Made by a program: the position numbers and the translations under genes. Below the pieces are notes generated by a model. The model saw nothing but the letters and a program-made list of their open reading frames with translations, made no database searches and was not told where the DNA came from. Positions 20,336-30,441 of a stretch of DNA of 64,000 nucleotides are shown one piece after another (the first letter of the stretch is position 1; the number at the start of each line of letters is the position of its first letter). Source of the DNA: Pectobacterium brasiliense (GTDB lineage Bacteria > Pseudomonadota > Gammaproteobacteria > Enterobacterales > Enterobacteriaceae); the NCBI RefSeq assembly GCF_013449685.1, contig NZ_JACDSF010000009.1, positions 31,736 to 95,735 of the forward strand, read 5' to 3'.

Positions 20336-20686
20336 GTTTTTTGGTATTACTAAGACAATTCGTTAATGATAACCCGCCCCGCCAATCAACCCAGCGGCGG
20401 GACCTAAACTGAAACCTCATGAGCGATAGTGCGAGAATCAGACAAAAAATTATCTCAAGACTCAGGGTAGTTTGGCAACCGAATAAAATGTCACACCGAC
20501 CACAGGGGGTCAATGTAGTATGTTTTATCGACATTTTCGGTGGAACAACACTTCAGTGCTCAATTCGCTAACCCTTGTAAGCTAAATCCGCCGCAGCGTC
20601 AAACTCATAAGCGACGAACGTGACAAAATATTGCGCCCAATCCGAAAGAAAAACACCGTATGACATCAGAGCCCGCCTGAGTTTGC
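20336..20686. other. Intergenic region hofQ-aroK
   Basis: About 350 bases with no credible gene. It must carry the aroK operon promoter (minus strand). A TTGACC hexamer at 20508-20513 (minus strand) is a possible -35, but no convincing -10 accompanies it. No strong terminator for hofQ is visible. Confidence 0.5.
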
Positions 20687-21961
20687 TCACGATGATGCGG
20701 GTATCAGCGTCGGCGTAATGAAAATGACCAATTCTCGTCGCGTATGCTGCTGAGTATGGTTTCTGAACAGATGACCAAATACGGGAACCTCGCCCAATAT
20801 GGGTACCTGTCTGTCGCTGTTCTTTTTTTGCTGCTGGAAAATACCGCCTAAAACGATGGTTTCTCCATCAGCAACCGTCACCTGAGTTTGGATTTCCTGT
20901 TTATCGATCGCTAACGCTTCGCCATTATCGCCCTGCTTAATCGTCTGCCCCGGCATGTTTTGGCTGATTTTCAGGTTCAGCGTAATCCGTCCGGCACGCA
21001 GAATGTCGGGTGTAACTTCCATCCCTAACACCGCCTCTTTGAACTCGATAGACGTCGATCCGCTGGCACCGCTGGAGACCTGATACGGAATTTCCGTGCC
21101 TTGTTTAATACTGGCGGTCTGCTGGTGCGCGGTAAACAAGCGAGGGCTGGCGATAATCTCGACCTGACTTTCCTGTTCCAGCGCCATTAATTCCAGGTCC
21201 AGCAGACGACCATTCAAGCGCGCCAAATGGAATCCGGCATTGATCGCGGGCGTATCGACTGGCAGGCCAACGTTAAAATTATTCAGCCTGAGCGCCTTGT
21301 TCGCCGCGTCCCCTTCACCCAGCCCCCAATTAACGCCCAGCGCCTGCAGGTGCTCGCTACTGATGGTGACGATATGTGCCGCCAGCTGTACCTGCGCTAG
21401 CGGCAGATCGAGCTCTTTCACCCACGGTTCGAGCTGTGCCAGAGCCTCTTCCGTATCGCGAATCAATAAAGTGTTCGTCCGCTTATCCACGGTTACGCTG
21501 CCACGCGTAGAGAGTAGCGTTCCACGCTGAGCCTGAACGCTGGCCGCCACTTCCGTCGCATCAGCATATTGCAATGCAACAGAGATATTATGCAGCGGCA
21601 ATTTCTGCGCCTGCTCCGCCGCCTGTTCGTCTCGTTCTTTCTGTAAGGATTCAAGGTGCCCGGCAGGGAAAACCATCAGCACATTGCCGTTCCGCTCGAC
21701 GCTGAGCTTCCCCATGCGTAAAACAATATCCAATGCCTGCTGCCAGGGAATATCAGCCAGCCTCAGGCTAAGGTTCCCCGTCACGCCCGGAGCGATCACC
21801 ACATTGAGCTGTTGGTGATCGGCTAACGCCTGTAGCACCCGAGGTATCGGTGAATCTTCAAACGCCATCGATACCGAACTTTCCGCACTGGCCTGAAACG
21901 GCGCGGCGAGAAGAAGTAACCCACTCCACGCCAGCACCCGACATAACATCCTCATATTCAT
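20687..21961 (-). CDS. hofQ: Secretin HofQ, type IV pilus-like DNA-uptake outer-membrane channel
   Basis: The 424-residue PilQ-type secretin has a signal peptide (cut near QASAES), one N1/STN-type domain (FEDSPIPRVLQALADHQQLN), and a C-terminal secretin domain (SIKQGTEIPYQVS, TVADGETIVLGGIFQQ, VPVLG-type VPILGEVPVFGHLFRN). In E. coli, hofMNOPQ are needed to use DNA as a nutrient. Here it is last in the hofM-N-O-P-Q run. Confidence 0.93.
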   Translation of the reverse strand: MNMRMLCRVLAWSGLLLLAAPFQASAESSVSMAFEDSPIPRVLQALADHQQLNVVIAPGVTGNLSLRLADIPWQQALDIVLRMGKLSVERNGNVLMVFPAGHLESLQKERDEQAAEQAQKLPLHNISVALQYADATEVAASVQAQRGTLLSTRGSVTVDKRTNTLLIRDTEEALAQLEPWVKELDLPLAQVQLAAHIVTISSEHLQALGVNWGLGEGDAANKALRLNNFNVGLPVDTPAINAGFHLARLNGRLLDLELMALEQESQVEIIASPRLFTAHQQTASIKQGTEIPYQVSSGASGSTSIEFKEAVLGMEVTPDILRAGRITLNLKISQNMPGQTIKQGDNGEALAIDKQEIQTQVTVADGETIVLGGIFQQQKKNSDRQVPILGEVPVFGHLFRNHTQQHTRRELVIFITPTLIPASS

Positions 21962-22060
21962 AACCTTCCTTGTTATCGAGATACGCTGTTGCCAGCGTTG
22001 TTTTCAAAAAACGGTTGTCCAAAGACGGCGTTCAAAATACGTGCGTCAGGCAGACTGCAT

Positions 22061-22438
22061 CTATTTCGCTGGCTTAGTGATAAACGGAGAAATCAGCAGC
22101 AGATTCTCTGGCAGACCGTCACAGCTTGCCTCATGCGCTGTCGGGACAAGTTTGGCCCCTGATTTATCCATTTGACTGACCACCCAATTCCCCGGAGGGA
22201 TCGTCTCGCCGCGTGTCAGCCTGAGCCAACCAGCCTCCGGCTGCGCTAACCAGCCAGTCCAACGGTCGCCAGAACCTATCACGCCTTTTAGCTGCCACGC
22301 TGGCAGTGTCGCTGGGGGCAGACAGCGTGAAGCAGCCAGAGGCTGAAAAGGGTCGATACGTTCTGCGAGCTTTTCCGCCTGTACGCTATGTGGCGCAAAG
22401 AGCAGTATCAATGCGATACAACGTGTTATGTGGCTCAT
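22061..22438 (-). CDS. hofP: DNA-utilisation protein HofP
   Basis: A 125-residue exported protein with signal peptide (cut near VQAEK), which corresponds to PilP in pilus systems, a periplasmic link between inner-membrane parts and the secretin. Visible similarity is limited to the DPFQPL motif and the WQLKGVIGSGDRWTGWL strand typical of PilP-like proteins. Its ATG overlaps the hofO stop as ATGA. The call rests mainly on position. Confidence 0.85.
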   Translation of the reverse strand: MSHITRCIALILLFAPHSVQAEKLAERIDPFQPLAASRCLPPATLPAWQLKGVIGSGDRWTGWLAQPEAGWLRLTRGETIPPGNWVVSQMDKSGAKLVPTAHEASCDGLPENLLLISPFITKPAK

Positions 22439-23019
22439 GGCGATACCTCCGGCCTGATTAGCGATAGCTCAACCAGAAGCTGCGGTTTTTCCGACGCCGC
22501 CGCTGGAGCGGCATCAGGCTTTACGGTCAGTTGCGTTATTCGCAGCACATAAGGTAATGCCATCAGCGCACGAAGCACCTGCAATACGCCCGTGTAATTC
22601 GCGCTAAATGCCAATTGCCAACGTTCCTGATGGGGTGCCCCTGCATGAGGCGGAGCGGGCTGCCAGGATAGAAGCGAAGCCCCCGCCAGCGATAGAGGTT
22701 CAACGATAAGCTGTGCCAGTCTGTCAGGCTGAAAGGGATCGTCTTGCGCGGTTTTCTCCGCTAATTGCGTGCGTAGCACCGAGAGCAGTGGCATCGAACC
22801 TAGTTTTTGCTGGAGTTCCCCTACATCCAGACGCGCCTGAACGGTTTGCTCTTCTATGCCAATCACCGCCTGCCGTACTTCACCGATGAGGAACCAGCCT
22901 GCTAACAGTCCAGCAGCGGCGACGAACGCCAATTGAAGCACTAGCTGCTGCCAGAGCGGTTTATTCACTAGCCCAGGCCGGTTCAGTACGACGGCAGTCA
23001 CGATCGCTTGATTAATCAT
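22435..23019 (-). CDS. hofO: DNA-utilisation protein HofO
   Basis: A PilO-like single-pass protein of about 194 residues: membrane helix near 24-45, a coiled-coil stretch (EQTVQARLDVGELQQKL) and a periplasmic ferredoxin-like domain. The frame opens at 23043, but the ATG at 23019 has GGGGGA 5 bases before it and overlaps the hofN stop by 8 bases, so it is preferred. It is longer than E. coli HofO (146). Confidence 0.85.
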   Translation of the reverse strand: MINQAIVTAVVLNRPGLVNKPLWQQLVLQLAFVAAAGLLAGWFLIGEVRQAVIGIEEQTVQARLDVGELQQKLGSMPLLSVLRTQLAEKTAQDDPFQPDRLAQLIVEPLSLAGASLLSWQPAPPHAGAPHQERWQLAFSANYTGVLQVLRALMALPYVLRITQLTVKPDAAPAAASEKPQLLVELSLIRPEVSP

Positions 23020-23581
23020 GGTCTTCCCCCGGTAAGGAAACACCCGTGTCGCGCCAGTTGGCCTGAAAGGAAAAGTGCAGCGGGGTATTCACACCACGCT
23101 CTCGGGACGTATGCAGCAACTGCACACGCTCGACGGAAACATGGCGTGATAACGCGTGCTGTAGCGTAATGATATCGTGATAGTTTTCACTTACACCGGA
23201 CAGCAGCAGATGCGATCCGCGGTCAGCGATTTCCGTCAGCCACAGGCGCGCGGGCACCATGCCAGCAAGCTGATCTAACAGATGGAGGTTACGACGATTG
23301 TCGTGCCGGACTATCGTCTCGCCGCGTTCCTGTTCCAGATAGCGACGCAGCGCTTCTCGCGCCTGATGCGTTTGTTGATACTGCACCATCAGTTGCTGCT
23401 GTTGGGCCAGCACCGCATTGAGGTCATCCTGCGCGCGTTGCTGCCTGTTTTGCCAAAGCAGATAGCTCGCCGCAATAAGGCATAGCATCAACCCCGTCTG
23501 TAGCCACAGCAGCCCTAGCCAACGGCGTGCCCGCTGACGCATCCGAGTGTTGCGCCAGGGTAAAAGATTAATCAGCAACAT
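23012..23581 (-). CDS. hofN: DNA-utilisation protein HofN
   Basis: A 189-residue PilN-like protein: N-terminal INLLPWRNTRMRQRARRW motif, membrane helix near 24-45, coiled coil and a periplasmic domain. The INLLPWR motif is the PilN hallmark that binds PilM (HofM). It begins almost immediately after hofM. Confidence 0.88.
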   Translation of the reverse strand: MLLINLLPWRNTRMRQRARRWLGLLWLQTGLMLCLIAASYLLWQNRQQRAQDDLNAVLAQQQQLMVQYQQTHQAREALRRYLEQERGETIVRHDNRRNLHLLDQLAGMVPARLWLTEIADRGSHLLLSGVSENYHDIITLQHALSRHVSVERVQLLHTSRERGVNTPLHFSFQANWRDTGVSLPGEDHD

Positions 23582-23583
23582 AG

Positions 23584-24435
23584 TCAGGCATCCTCAGGAC
23601 GCAATGCTAACCCACCCGCAATCGCAAAAGCCGAGGGGAAACTCGGCAGCGGCGGCTGCATATGGTTAAACACCGTTAACGGCGACCACGGCTGCAATAC
23701 GTCGGTCTGCTGGCTGGGTAAATCGGGCGAGACGCTAGAGTAATAGGCTATATCATCGACATCATGCTGATAGCGAGTGCTTACAACCGATAAGATATCG
23801 GCCTCGTCATTCAGCTCATCAAGGTGTATCACGCCCGAGTGAAAAGCACGGTTCAACGGGGAAACCCACAGCCAGCCATCCAACAAGCGATGCAGCAACA
23901 GACGGTGAGTTTCAAGCCCGGCCCGCTGCGCCATCACCCGAAGCGCACAGGTTGAAACCTCAAGCACATCGGGGTGTAGCCCCGCGCTATTCAGGCATGC
24001 CAGCCAGTTATCGACCTCCTGTCGGCGCGCGGCCGTCACCAGCAGCGAACCCCGCATCTGCGGATCTTCCCGATAGTCTATCGCCAGCGATTCGCTGCTG
24101 ATCGGTAGCTTACGCGCCGCCATAGTTTCGATGTAGAGGCTACGCTCCGGCTCCTGTAAACGCGGGTCGGGCATCGGTAAATGCTGCTGTAAAATCAACT
24201 GAGCAGGGAACCCTACCCGTAGCGAAATGTGTCCAGGCAGTAAACGACGCCATGTTCGCAAGGCCTCACAAAGTGCCTCAGTATGGTGTAGACTACCCGT
24301 GCGCAAGGTGTCGTCTGGTAGCGGATATTGCCACCAGTGACGAAGCTGCCAGCCATCGCGGCGGCGCTGAACCGCCAGCGCACGCATGAAGCCGTTTTGT
24401 ATATCAACGCCAACCCGCCAGATGTGATAACCCAT
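23584..24435 (-). CDS. hofM: DNA-utilisation protein HofM
   Basis: A 283-residue PilM-like, actin-fold cytoplasmic protein (WRVGVDIQNGFMRALAVQRR at the start, VLEVSTCALRVMAQ later) that would bind the HofN N-terminus. The frame opens at a TTG at 24459. ATG 24435 begins the conserved region, but its ribosome site is weak, so the TTG at 24441 or 24459 cannot be excluded. First gene of hofMNOPQ, divergent from mrcA as in E. coli. Confidence 0.88.
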   Translation of the reverse strand: MGYHIWRVGVDIQNGFMRALAVQRRRDGWQLRHWWQYPLPDDTLRTGSLHHTEALCEALRTWRRLLPGHISLRVGFPAQLILQQHLPMPDPRLQEPERSLYIETMAARKLPISSESLAIDYREDPQMRGSLLVTAARRQEVDNWLACLNSAGLHPDVLEVSTCALRVMAQRAGLETHRLLLHRLLDGWLWVSPLNRAFHSGVIHLDELNDEADILSVVSTRYQHDVDDIAYYSSVSPDLPSQQTDVLQPWSPLTVFNHMQPPLPSFPSAFAIAGGLALRPEDA

Positions 24436-24546
24436 GTTCAACCCGATTTCCTTATCCAATAAACATATCCACAGTGCTGGCTTACCTTTATACTAGCGCC
24501 CGGTTGTTTATAAACTGTCCAAACGCTACTGAATGGAAAATCCCAG

Positions 24547-27102
24547 GTGAAGTTCGTAAAGTATCTACTCATCCTTGCAGTCTCTTGCATTCTGCTGGGA
24601 GCTGCCTCGATATACGGTTTGTACCGTTATATCGAACCCCAACTGCCCGATGTCGCCACGCTGAAAGACGTTCGGCTGCAAACGCCTATGCAGGTTTACA
24701 GCGCCGATGGCGAACTGATCGCTCAGTTTGGTGAAAAACGCCGTATCCCACTCAAGCTGGATCAGGTTCCCCCTGAGTTGGTACACGCTTTTATCGCGAC
24801 CGAAGACAGCCGCTTCTATGATCACCACGGTGTCGATCCCGTCGGGATCATCCGCGCCGCGTCTATCGCGCTCACATCGGGTCACGCCTCTCAAGGGGCG
24901 AGTACCATTACGCAGCAGCTCGCCAGGAACTTCTTCCTGAGCCCGGAACGCACCCTGATTCGTAAGATCAAGGAAGTGTTTCTGGCTATCCGTATTGAGC
25001 AGTTGCTGACCAAGGATGAAATCCTTGAGCTTTATCTGAACAAGATTTACCTCGGCTATCGCGCTTATGGCGTTGGCGCAGCGGCACAGGTTTACTTTGG
25101 CCGCCCTGTTGACCAGTTGACGCTGAGCGAAATGGCGATGATCGCCGGTCTGCCGAAGGCACCATCGACGTTCAACCCGCTCTATTCCTACGACCGTGCC
25201 GTTGCCCGCCGCAACGTCGTCCTTGCACGTATGAAGGATGAAAACTACATCACCCAGTCGCAATACGATGCGGCACGTAACGAAAAGCTGGTCGCAAATT
25301 ATCACGCACCGGATATTTCGTTCTCCGCCCCGTATGTCGCAGAAATGGCACGACAGGAGATGGTCAAACGCTACGGCGAAGATGCTTATAACGACGGTTA
25401 TAAGGTCTACACGACGGTCACCAAAAAATTGCAAACCGCCGCACAGGATGCGCTGCGTAATAACATCCTCGCCTATGACATGCGCCACGGTTACCGCGGC
25501 CCGAGCAAAGTGCTCTGGAAGGTAGGCGAAGGCGTCTGGGATCAGGCGAAGATGATTGCCGCCCTGAAAGCGTTGCCGGTCTACGGCCCGCTCTATCCGG
25601 CCATCGTCACCAGCACTACGGCTGACAACGCGATTGCGATCCTGTCTGACGGCAGCAACATTGCCCTGCCGATGGCGGGCATGCGCTGGGCACGTGCCTA
25701 CCGTTCCGATACGCAGCAAGGGCCAACACCGAAGCGCGTCACGGACGTGGTACAGGCCGGTCAGCAGGTCTGGGTCCGTAAAGTGAACGATGACTGGTGG
25801 CTGGCACAGGTGCCGGACGTCAACTCTGCCATTGTCTCGCTTAACCCGAAAAATGGTGCGATAGAAGCGCTGGTTGGCGGTTTTGACTTTAACCAAAGCA
25901 AATTCAACCGTGCGACGCAGGCACTGCGTCAGATTGGTTCCAACATCAAACCGTTCCTGTATACCGCTGCGATGGACAAAGGTTTAACGCTGGCAACGAT
26001 TCTGAACGACGTACCGATCACCCGTTGGGATGCTGGTGCAGGCTCTGACTGGCGGCCGAAAAACTCACCGGCAACCTACGATGGTCCGATCCGTTTGCGT
26101 CAGGGGCTGGGTCAATCCAAAAACGTAGTGATGGTACGTGCCATGCGTGCGATGGGCGTGGACTATGCCGCGGATTACCTGCAACGCTTCGGTTTCCCGG
26201 CGCAGAATATCGTCCATACCGAATCGCTGGCGCTGGGCGCGGCCTCATTTACCCCGCTACAGGTCGTACGTGGTTATGCCGTCATGGCAAACGGCGGCTA
26301 TCTGGTCGATCCCTATCTGATTAGCAAGATAGAGAACGAAGTGAGTGGGACGGTGTTTACCGCGACGCCGAAAGTGGTCTGTGATACCTGTAATCTACCG
26401 CTGGTTTACGGTGAAACGCCACGTTCTCCGGTGTTAGCGACCACTAACGTTGAAGATGTTGCCACGTCAAACGAAGCGCCGCCGGTAGGCCTGCCGCAGC
26501 CAGAACTGGAACCTGTTACGCCAGAAGCCGCACAGCAAAGTGCTGCACAGCCTTATGCACCGCACGTGATCAACACGCCGTTGGCGTTCCTGATTAAAGA
26601 TGCGCTGAACAGCAACGTCTTTGGCGAACCGGGCTGGATGGGAACGGGCTGGCGTGCCGGTCGTGATTTGAAACGTCGTGATATCGGCGGTAAAACCGGT
26701 ACAACGAACAGTTCCAAGGATGCCTGGTTCTCCGGCTATGGCCCGAATCTGGTGACCTCAGTCTGGATTGGCTTCGACGATCACCGTCGCGATCTGGGGG
26801 CCAGCAGCGCATCTGGCGTCATCAAAGATCAGATCTCCGGTTATGAAGGCGGTGCGAAATCAGCGCAGCCTGCGTGGGATGATTTCATGAAAGCCGCTCT
26901 GGATGGCGTACCAGAGCAACCGCTGACGCCGCCGCCTGGCATCGTCAGTGTGGTCATTGACCGTAGCAGCGGCAAGCTGTCCAACGGTGGCGGGAATAGC
27001 CGTTCCGAATACTTCATTGACGGTACACAGCCGAAAGAATATGAAGTACATGAAGTCGGCACCACACTGATGGATAACGGACAAAGCGAAGAATTATTCT
27101 AG
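24547..27102 (+). CDS. mrcA: Penicillin-binding protein 1A
   Basis: The 851-residue class A PBP polymerises and crosslinks peptidoglycan. It has one N-terminal membrane helix (about 7-27), a glycosyltransferase domain (ATEDSRFYDHHGVDPVGIIR, GASTITQQLARN, KEVFLAIRIEQLLTKDEILE) and a transpeptidase domain with SxxK in IGSNIKPF and KTGTTN. It starts with GTG, as mrcA does in E. coli, and length matches (850). Confidence 0.97.
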   Translation: MKFVKYLLILAVSCILLGAASIYGLYRYIEPQLPDVATLKDVRLQTPMQVYSADGELIAQFGEKRRIPLKLDQVPPELVHAFIATEDSRFYDHHGVDPVGIIRAASIALTSGHASQGASTITQQLARNFFLSPERTLIRKIKEVFLAIRIEQLLTKDEILELYLNKIYLGYRAYGVGAAAQVYFGRPVDQLTLSEMAMIAGLPKAPSTFNPLYSYDRAVARRNVVLARMKDENYITQSQYDAARNEKLVANYHAPDISFSAPYVAEMARQEMVKRYGEDAYNDGYKVYTTVTKKLQTAAQDALRNNILAYDMRHGYRGPSKVLWKVGEGVWDQAKMIAALKALPVYGPLYPAIVTSTTADNAIAILSDGSNIALPMAGMRWARAYRSDTQQGPTPKRVTDVVQAGQQVWVRKVNDDWWLAQVPDVNSAIVSLNPKNGAIEALVGGFDFNQSKFNRATQALRQIGSNIKPFLYTAAMDKGLTLATILNDVPITRWDAGAGSDWRPKNSPATYDGPIRLRQGLGQSKNVVMVRAMRAMGVDYAADYLQRFGFPAQNIVHTESLALGAASFTPLQVVRGYAVMANGGYLVDPYLISKIENEVSGTVFTATPKVVCDTCNLPLVYGETPRSPVLATTNVEDVATSNEAPPVGLPQPELEPVTPEAAQQSAAQPYAPHVINTPLAFLIKDALNSNVFGEPGWMGTGWRAGRDLKRRDIGGKTGTTNSSKDAWFSGYGPNLVTSVWIGFDDHRRDLGASSASGVIKDQISGYEGGAKSAQPAWDDFMKAALDGVPEQPLTPPPGIVSVVIDRSSGKLSNGGGNSRSEYFIDGTQPKEYEVHEVGTTLMDNGQSEELF

Positions 27103-27131
27103 CCAACGTTCGATAGCGTTACACTGACAAA

Positions 27132-27160
27132 GAGGGCACCAGAAACGGTGCCTTCTTTTT
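27132..27160 (+). terminator. Terminator after mrcA
   Basis: A 9-base stem with 6-base loop (GGCACC with GGTGCC at its core) is followed by CTTTTTT on the plus strand. Confidence 0.85.
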
Positions 27161-27181
27161 TGGCTATGATGAATCAGGAAA

Positions 27182-27739
27182 TTAGCGAGGAGTGCGACGC
27201 AGCCAGTCGTGGGCCAGAAACAGCGCGCTGACATTACGCGCTTCGCGGAAATCAGGCTCTTGCAGCAACGACATCATGTTATCTATCGGCCAGCGGACTT
27301 GCGGCATCGGCTCCGGCTCATCGCCTTCCAGACTCTGCGGATACAGCCCACGCGCCACAACGATATTCATCTGGCTGGAAAAATAGGAGGGAGCCATCGT
27401 TAACGTCGCCAGCAACTCCAGCTTTTCCGCCCCAAAACCGACTTCTTCCATTAGCTCGCGGTTAGCGGCTTCGAAAACCGTTTCGCCGGGATCGATCAGC
27501 CCTTTGGGAAAGCCCAGTTCGTACTCTTCAATGCCGACGGCGTATTCACGGATCAACAACAGTTCATCATCAATGATCGGGACAATCATCACCGCCTGTC
27601 GGCCGCTTGGGCGCATCCGTTCATAAACCCGACGTACCCCGTTGCTAAATTCAAGATCGACGGATTCCACATTGAACAGGCGCGAATGCGCTACCGTTTC
27701 TACCTTGAGGATTTTAGGTTTTTTCAGGTTATGACTCAT
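27182..27739 (-). CDS. nudE: ADP compounds hydrolase NudE (Nudix)
   Basis: The 185-residue enzyme hydrolyses ADP-ribose, NADH and Ap3A. The Nudix box GLIDPGETVFEAANRELMEEVGF is complete, with the GX5EX7REUXEEXGU pattern. Length and place between mrcA and igaA match E. coli NudE (186). Confidence 0.95.
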   Translation of the reverse strand: MSHNLKKPKILKVETVAHSRLFNVESVDLEFSNGVRRVYERMRPSGRQAVMIVPIIDDELLLIREYAVGIEEYELGFPKGLIDPGETVFEAANRELMEEVGFGAEKLELLATLTMAPSYFSSQMNIVVARGLYPQSLEGDEPEPMPQVRWPIDNMMSLLQEPDFREARNVSALFLAHDWLRRTPR

Positions 27740-28176
27740 TGATGCCCCCCAGAGAGTTACGACCAGAACGGCACCTTAGCCCAACGCGCATGAGAGACTG
27801 CGTTTATCGCAGCCTGAATATGCCATGCTGTTGAATAAGAAGAGATCGTAAATATGCTTTTTTGATTCTGTTCACATTGTGCGTTAACAGTCACCTTCGC
27901 TGCAACTATCGTGACGATGAATTTACGTGTGGGCAACATGAAGGATACATCCTGTATGAGAAATCACCAGAAAAAGTCAATAACTTAAAAAAAATAGGAA
28001 TATCCTCATTCAAGAGGCGTTTTTTGCTTGTTACTATCATCACCTTATGCGATTAATTCCATTCACAATTACGTTATTAATCTAAGAAAACAATGCCATA
28101 CGGGTTATCATCGATTGTATAATTTTGTTAAACTCCGACGAGAACAAGGAGCATCGCGTTTTGGAATGGAGATGAG
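27740..28176. other. Divergent promoter region nudE / igaA
   Basis: About 440 AT-rich bases. A perfect TATAAT at 28118-28123 (plus strand) is a candidate -10 for igaA with a poor -35. A 64-codon frame at 27862-28056 has no good ribosome site or protein-like composition and is not called. Confidence 0.5.
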
Positions 28177-30324
28177 ATGAGCACAATATTTACCCTATTG
28201 GCGATATTGCTTGCCTGTCTGATCGCTGTCGGAGGTGTTATCGCCTACCGTATGCGACACCGTTTCTTCTCCGCTCCGCCGTTACCCGTTTCGCAATCGC
28301 TTCCCCGACGGTTAACTGAAGACGAACGGATCGCGATTGAGCGTTATCTGGCTCAGGAAAACAGCCAGCAAACCACGCCGCTTGATACCCCCAACGAGCA
28401 GCCAAAACTGCCGCGTTCCCTGCAAAGTAATCGGGTTTACCCCATCACCCATACGATTACACGCTATGGCCTGAGCACTGATACTCAGAATAAGTGGCGC
28501 TACTATATTGATACGCAGGAAGTCCATCTGCCGCCCAGTTGGGAACCGTTCATTACCGAAAATAACACCGTCGAACTGATTAAGACGCGCTCGATCCCGC
28601 TGGTCATTTCCTTGAATGGACACTCGCTAACCGAATGTCTCGACGATCGTCCACTCGCCCCACTGCCGAGCGAAGTCCCTGTCCCGAACGCCTCCATCCG
28701 TCAGGAAGGGAGTGAGCATGCCGAGTTGGTCACTATCCGTAAGGAAACACGTGAAGAACACGCCATGCACCACTCTGGGGGCTTGAAGGAAACCGCCGTG
28801 CTCTGCGTGTCTTTTCTGCTTTTGTTCATCAGTCTGAATAGCCCTATCGCCCTACTCCCCTGGCTGATCGGTACCGCATCATTATTAGCAGGCTGGAGCC
28901 TGTGGCAACTTTTCCGCTCGCCGTCCGCTCAGGAATTACGCGATGTGCACTGCCTTCACGGCACGCCGCAAGGCTTGGGTCTGTTTGGCGAATCCAATCA
29001 GGGGCCGCTCGGCAATATCTCACTCGGTAATATCGATCTGATTTACCCGCCTCACTGGCAGCCTTATATCACGCAGGATCTCGGGCGAAAAACAGATGTC
29101 GATATCTATCTCAACCGACAGGTGATCCGTCAGGGAGAGCACCTGTCGCTGCATGATGAAGTGAAACATTTCCCGCTACAGCGCTGGGGCAGAAATCTAC
29201 TGCTGGCCGCTGGTTCTCTGCTCAGCCTGATTTTGCTCGTCACTAACGTGCAGCTTGAACTACCGCTCAAGCTCAGCCTGGCCTGGCTTCAAGGTGCGCA
29301 GCGTATTCAGGTCACGCAGGTCAGCGATCTGGAAACCGCTCAGCTCCGCATTGGTGACACGCTGGCAGTCCGTGGCAACGGCATGTGCTATGTGCCCGCA
29401 GGCATTCATCCCGTTTCCGCACCGTCTTCCTATGCGTTCAGCCCTTTTGACTGCTCCGCTATTTACTGGAATAAAGCGGCGCCGCTGCCATTACCGGAGT
29501 CCGAGACGATTGAAAAAGCGACTGCCTTGTTGAAATCCGTCAATAGCCAGCTCCATCCGCAAGCGGAAAAAGAAGGTCAGGTTAACTCTCAGTTAGCGTC
29601 TACGATCCAGAAATCAGGTCTGATTCTGATGAAAAACTTCGCTGAAGTTGTCCTGAGAACACAAGATTTGTGTCGGCAGGAAAACGATTGCTCTCGCCTG
29701 AAAAATGCGCTGGTGAATCTAAGCGACGTCAAGAACTGGAATACACTGGTAAAAGACGCCAATTCCGGCACGCTAAAAGGTATGAATGTGGTGCTGCCCG
29801 CCGTCAGCGCAGAAACGCTGGAATCCTTGGTCAACAGTTCTACCGATCAATTCTTCTATCAGGAAATCAATAACGCGACAGATTCGCTGAATAGTCCGCC
29901 GCCCGGTGGATTCCTGATTCGCAGCGACGAAGGCCGACAGTTCGTTAACCATCCGCTTCCTCCGATGCCGCTGAATGAATATCGTCCATCGGACCAGTGG
30001 CAGGAACTCCAGCGGCTTTCCGCGATGCTGCTGCATACACCGTTTAATGCTACAGGCGTGATCACGCAGTTGAATACCGATGCCAACGGAACTCGGCATA
30101 TCAACCTGCACAGCGAACCTGACGTGATTACCGTTTGGCGCTATCTCGGCACGTGTCTGCTGCTGCTGCTCTTTTCTGCAACGTTTATCGTTAATGCGAT
30201 TTTGACTGGGATTAAGATGCGTAAAAGCCAGAAGCGAGTGACCGATATTCAGCGCTATTACGCCTCACGGTTTAATATGATGACGAATGCGTTCACGGAC
30301 AATCGCCCACCGCTCCCCCGCTAA
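28177..30324 (+). CDS. igaA: IgaA (YrfF), inner-membrane repressor of the Rcs phosphorelay
   Basis: A 715-residue multi-pass protein: membrane helix at about 2-24, two more near 205-245, another near 335-360, a large periplasmic domain with cysteines (GMCYVPAG, FDCSAIYWN, LCRQENDCSRL), and a final helix near 655-680. IgaA restrains RcsC/RcsD signalling and is essential where Rcs is intact. Size and gene order (nudE-igaA-yrfG-hslR-hslO) match E. coli YrfF (711). Confidence 0.95.
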   Translation: MSTIFTLLAILLACLIAVGGVIAYRMRHRFFSAPPLPVSQSLPRRLTEDERIAIERYLAQENSQQTTPLDTPNEQPKLPRSLQSNRVYPITHTITRYGLSTDTQNKWRYYIDTQEVHLPPSWEPFITENNTVELIKTRSIPLVISLNGHSLTECLDDRPLAPLPSEVPVPNASIRQEGSEHAELVTIRKETREEHAMHHSGGLKETAVLCVSFLLLFISLNSPIALLPWLIGTASLLAGWSLWQLFRSPSAQELRDVHCLHGTPQGLGLFGESNQGPLGNISLGNIDLIYPPHWQPYITQDLGRKTDVDIYLNRQVIRQGEHLSLHDEVKHFPLQRWGRNLLLAAGSLLSLILLVTNVQLELPLKLSLAWLQGAQRIQVTQVSDLETAQLRIGDTLAVRGNGMCYVPAGIHPVSAPSSYAFSPFDCSAIYWNKAAPLPLPESETIEKATALLKSVNSQLHPQAEKEGQVNSQLASTIQKSGLILMKNFAEVVLRTQDLCRQENDCSRLKNALVNLSDVKNWNTLVKDANSGTLKGMNVVLPAVSAETLESLVNSSTDQFFYQEINNATDSLNSPPPGGFLIRSDEGRQFVNHPLPPMPLNEYRPSDQWQELQRLSAMLLHTPFNATGVITQLNTDANGTRHINLHSEPDVITVWRYLGTCLLLLLFSATFIVNAILTGIKMRKSQKRVTDIQRYYASRFNMMTNAFTDNRPPLPR

Positions 30325-30441
30325 CGGCATCGTGCCCGCTCAGTGGTTATGCTAACCTAGCGGTCGTCACTCTCGTCACAATTGCATTGCGCGTCTTCTG
30401 CTGCATCACCCCTATAGCACGGCGCGACATCTGGAGTCGTT

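Noticed and set aside
24565..25896. 443-codon minus-strand frame opposite mrcA
   Set aside because: Mirror of the strongly conserved PBP1A frame; no independent evidence of coding.
27862..28056. 64-codon frame in the nudE-igaA gap
   Set aside because: AT-rich, no ribosome site, no similarity to any family I know.
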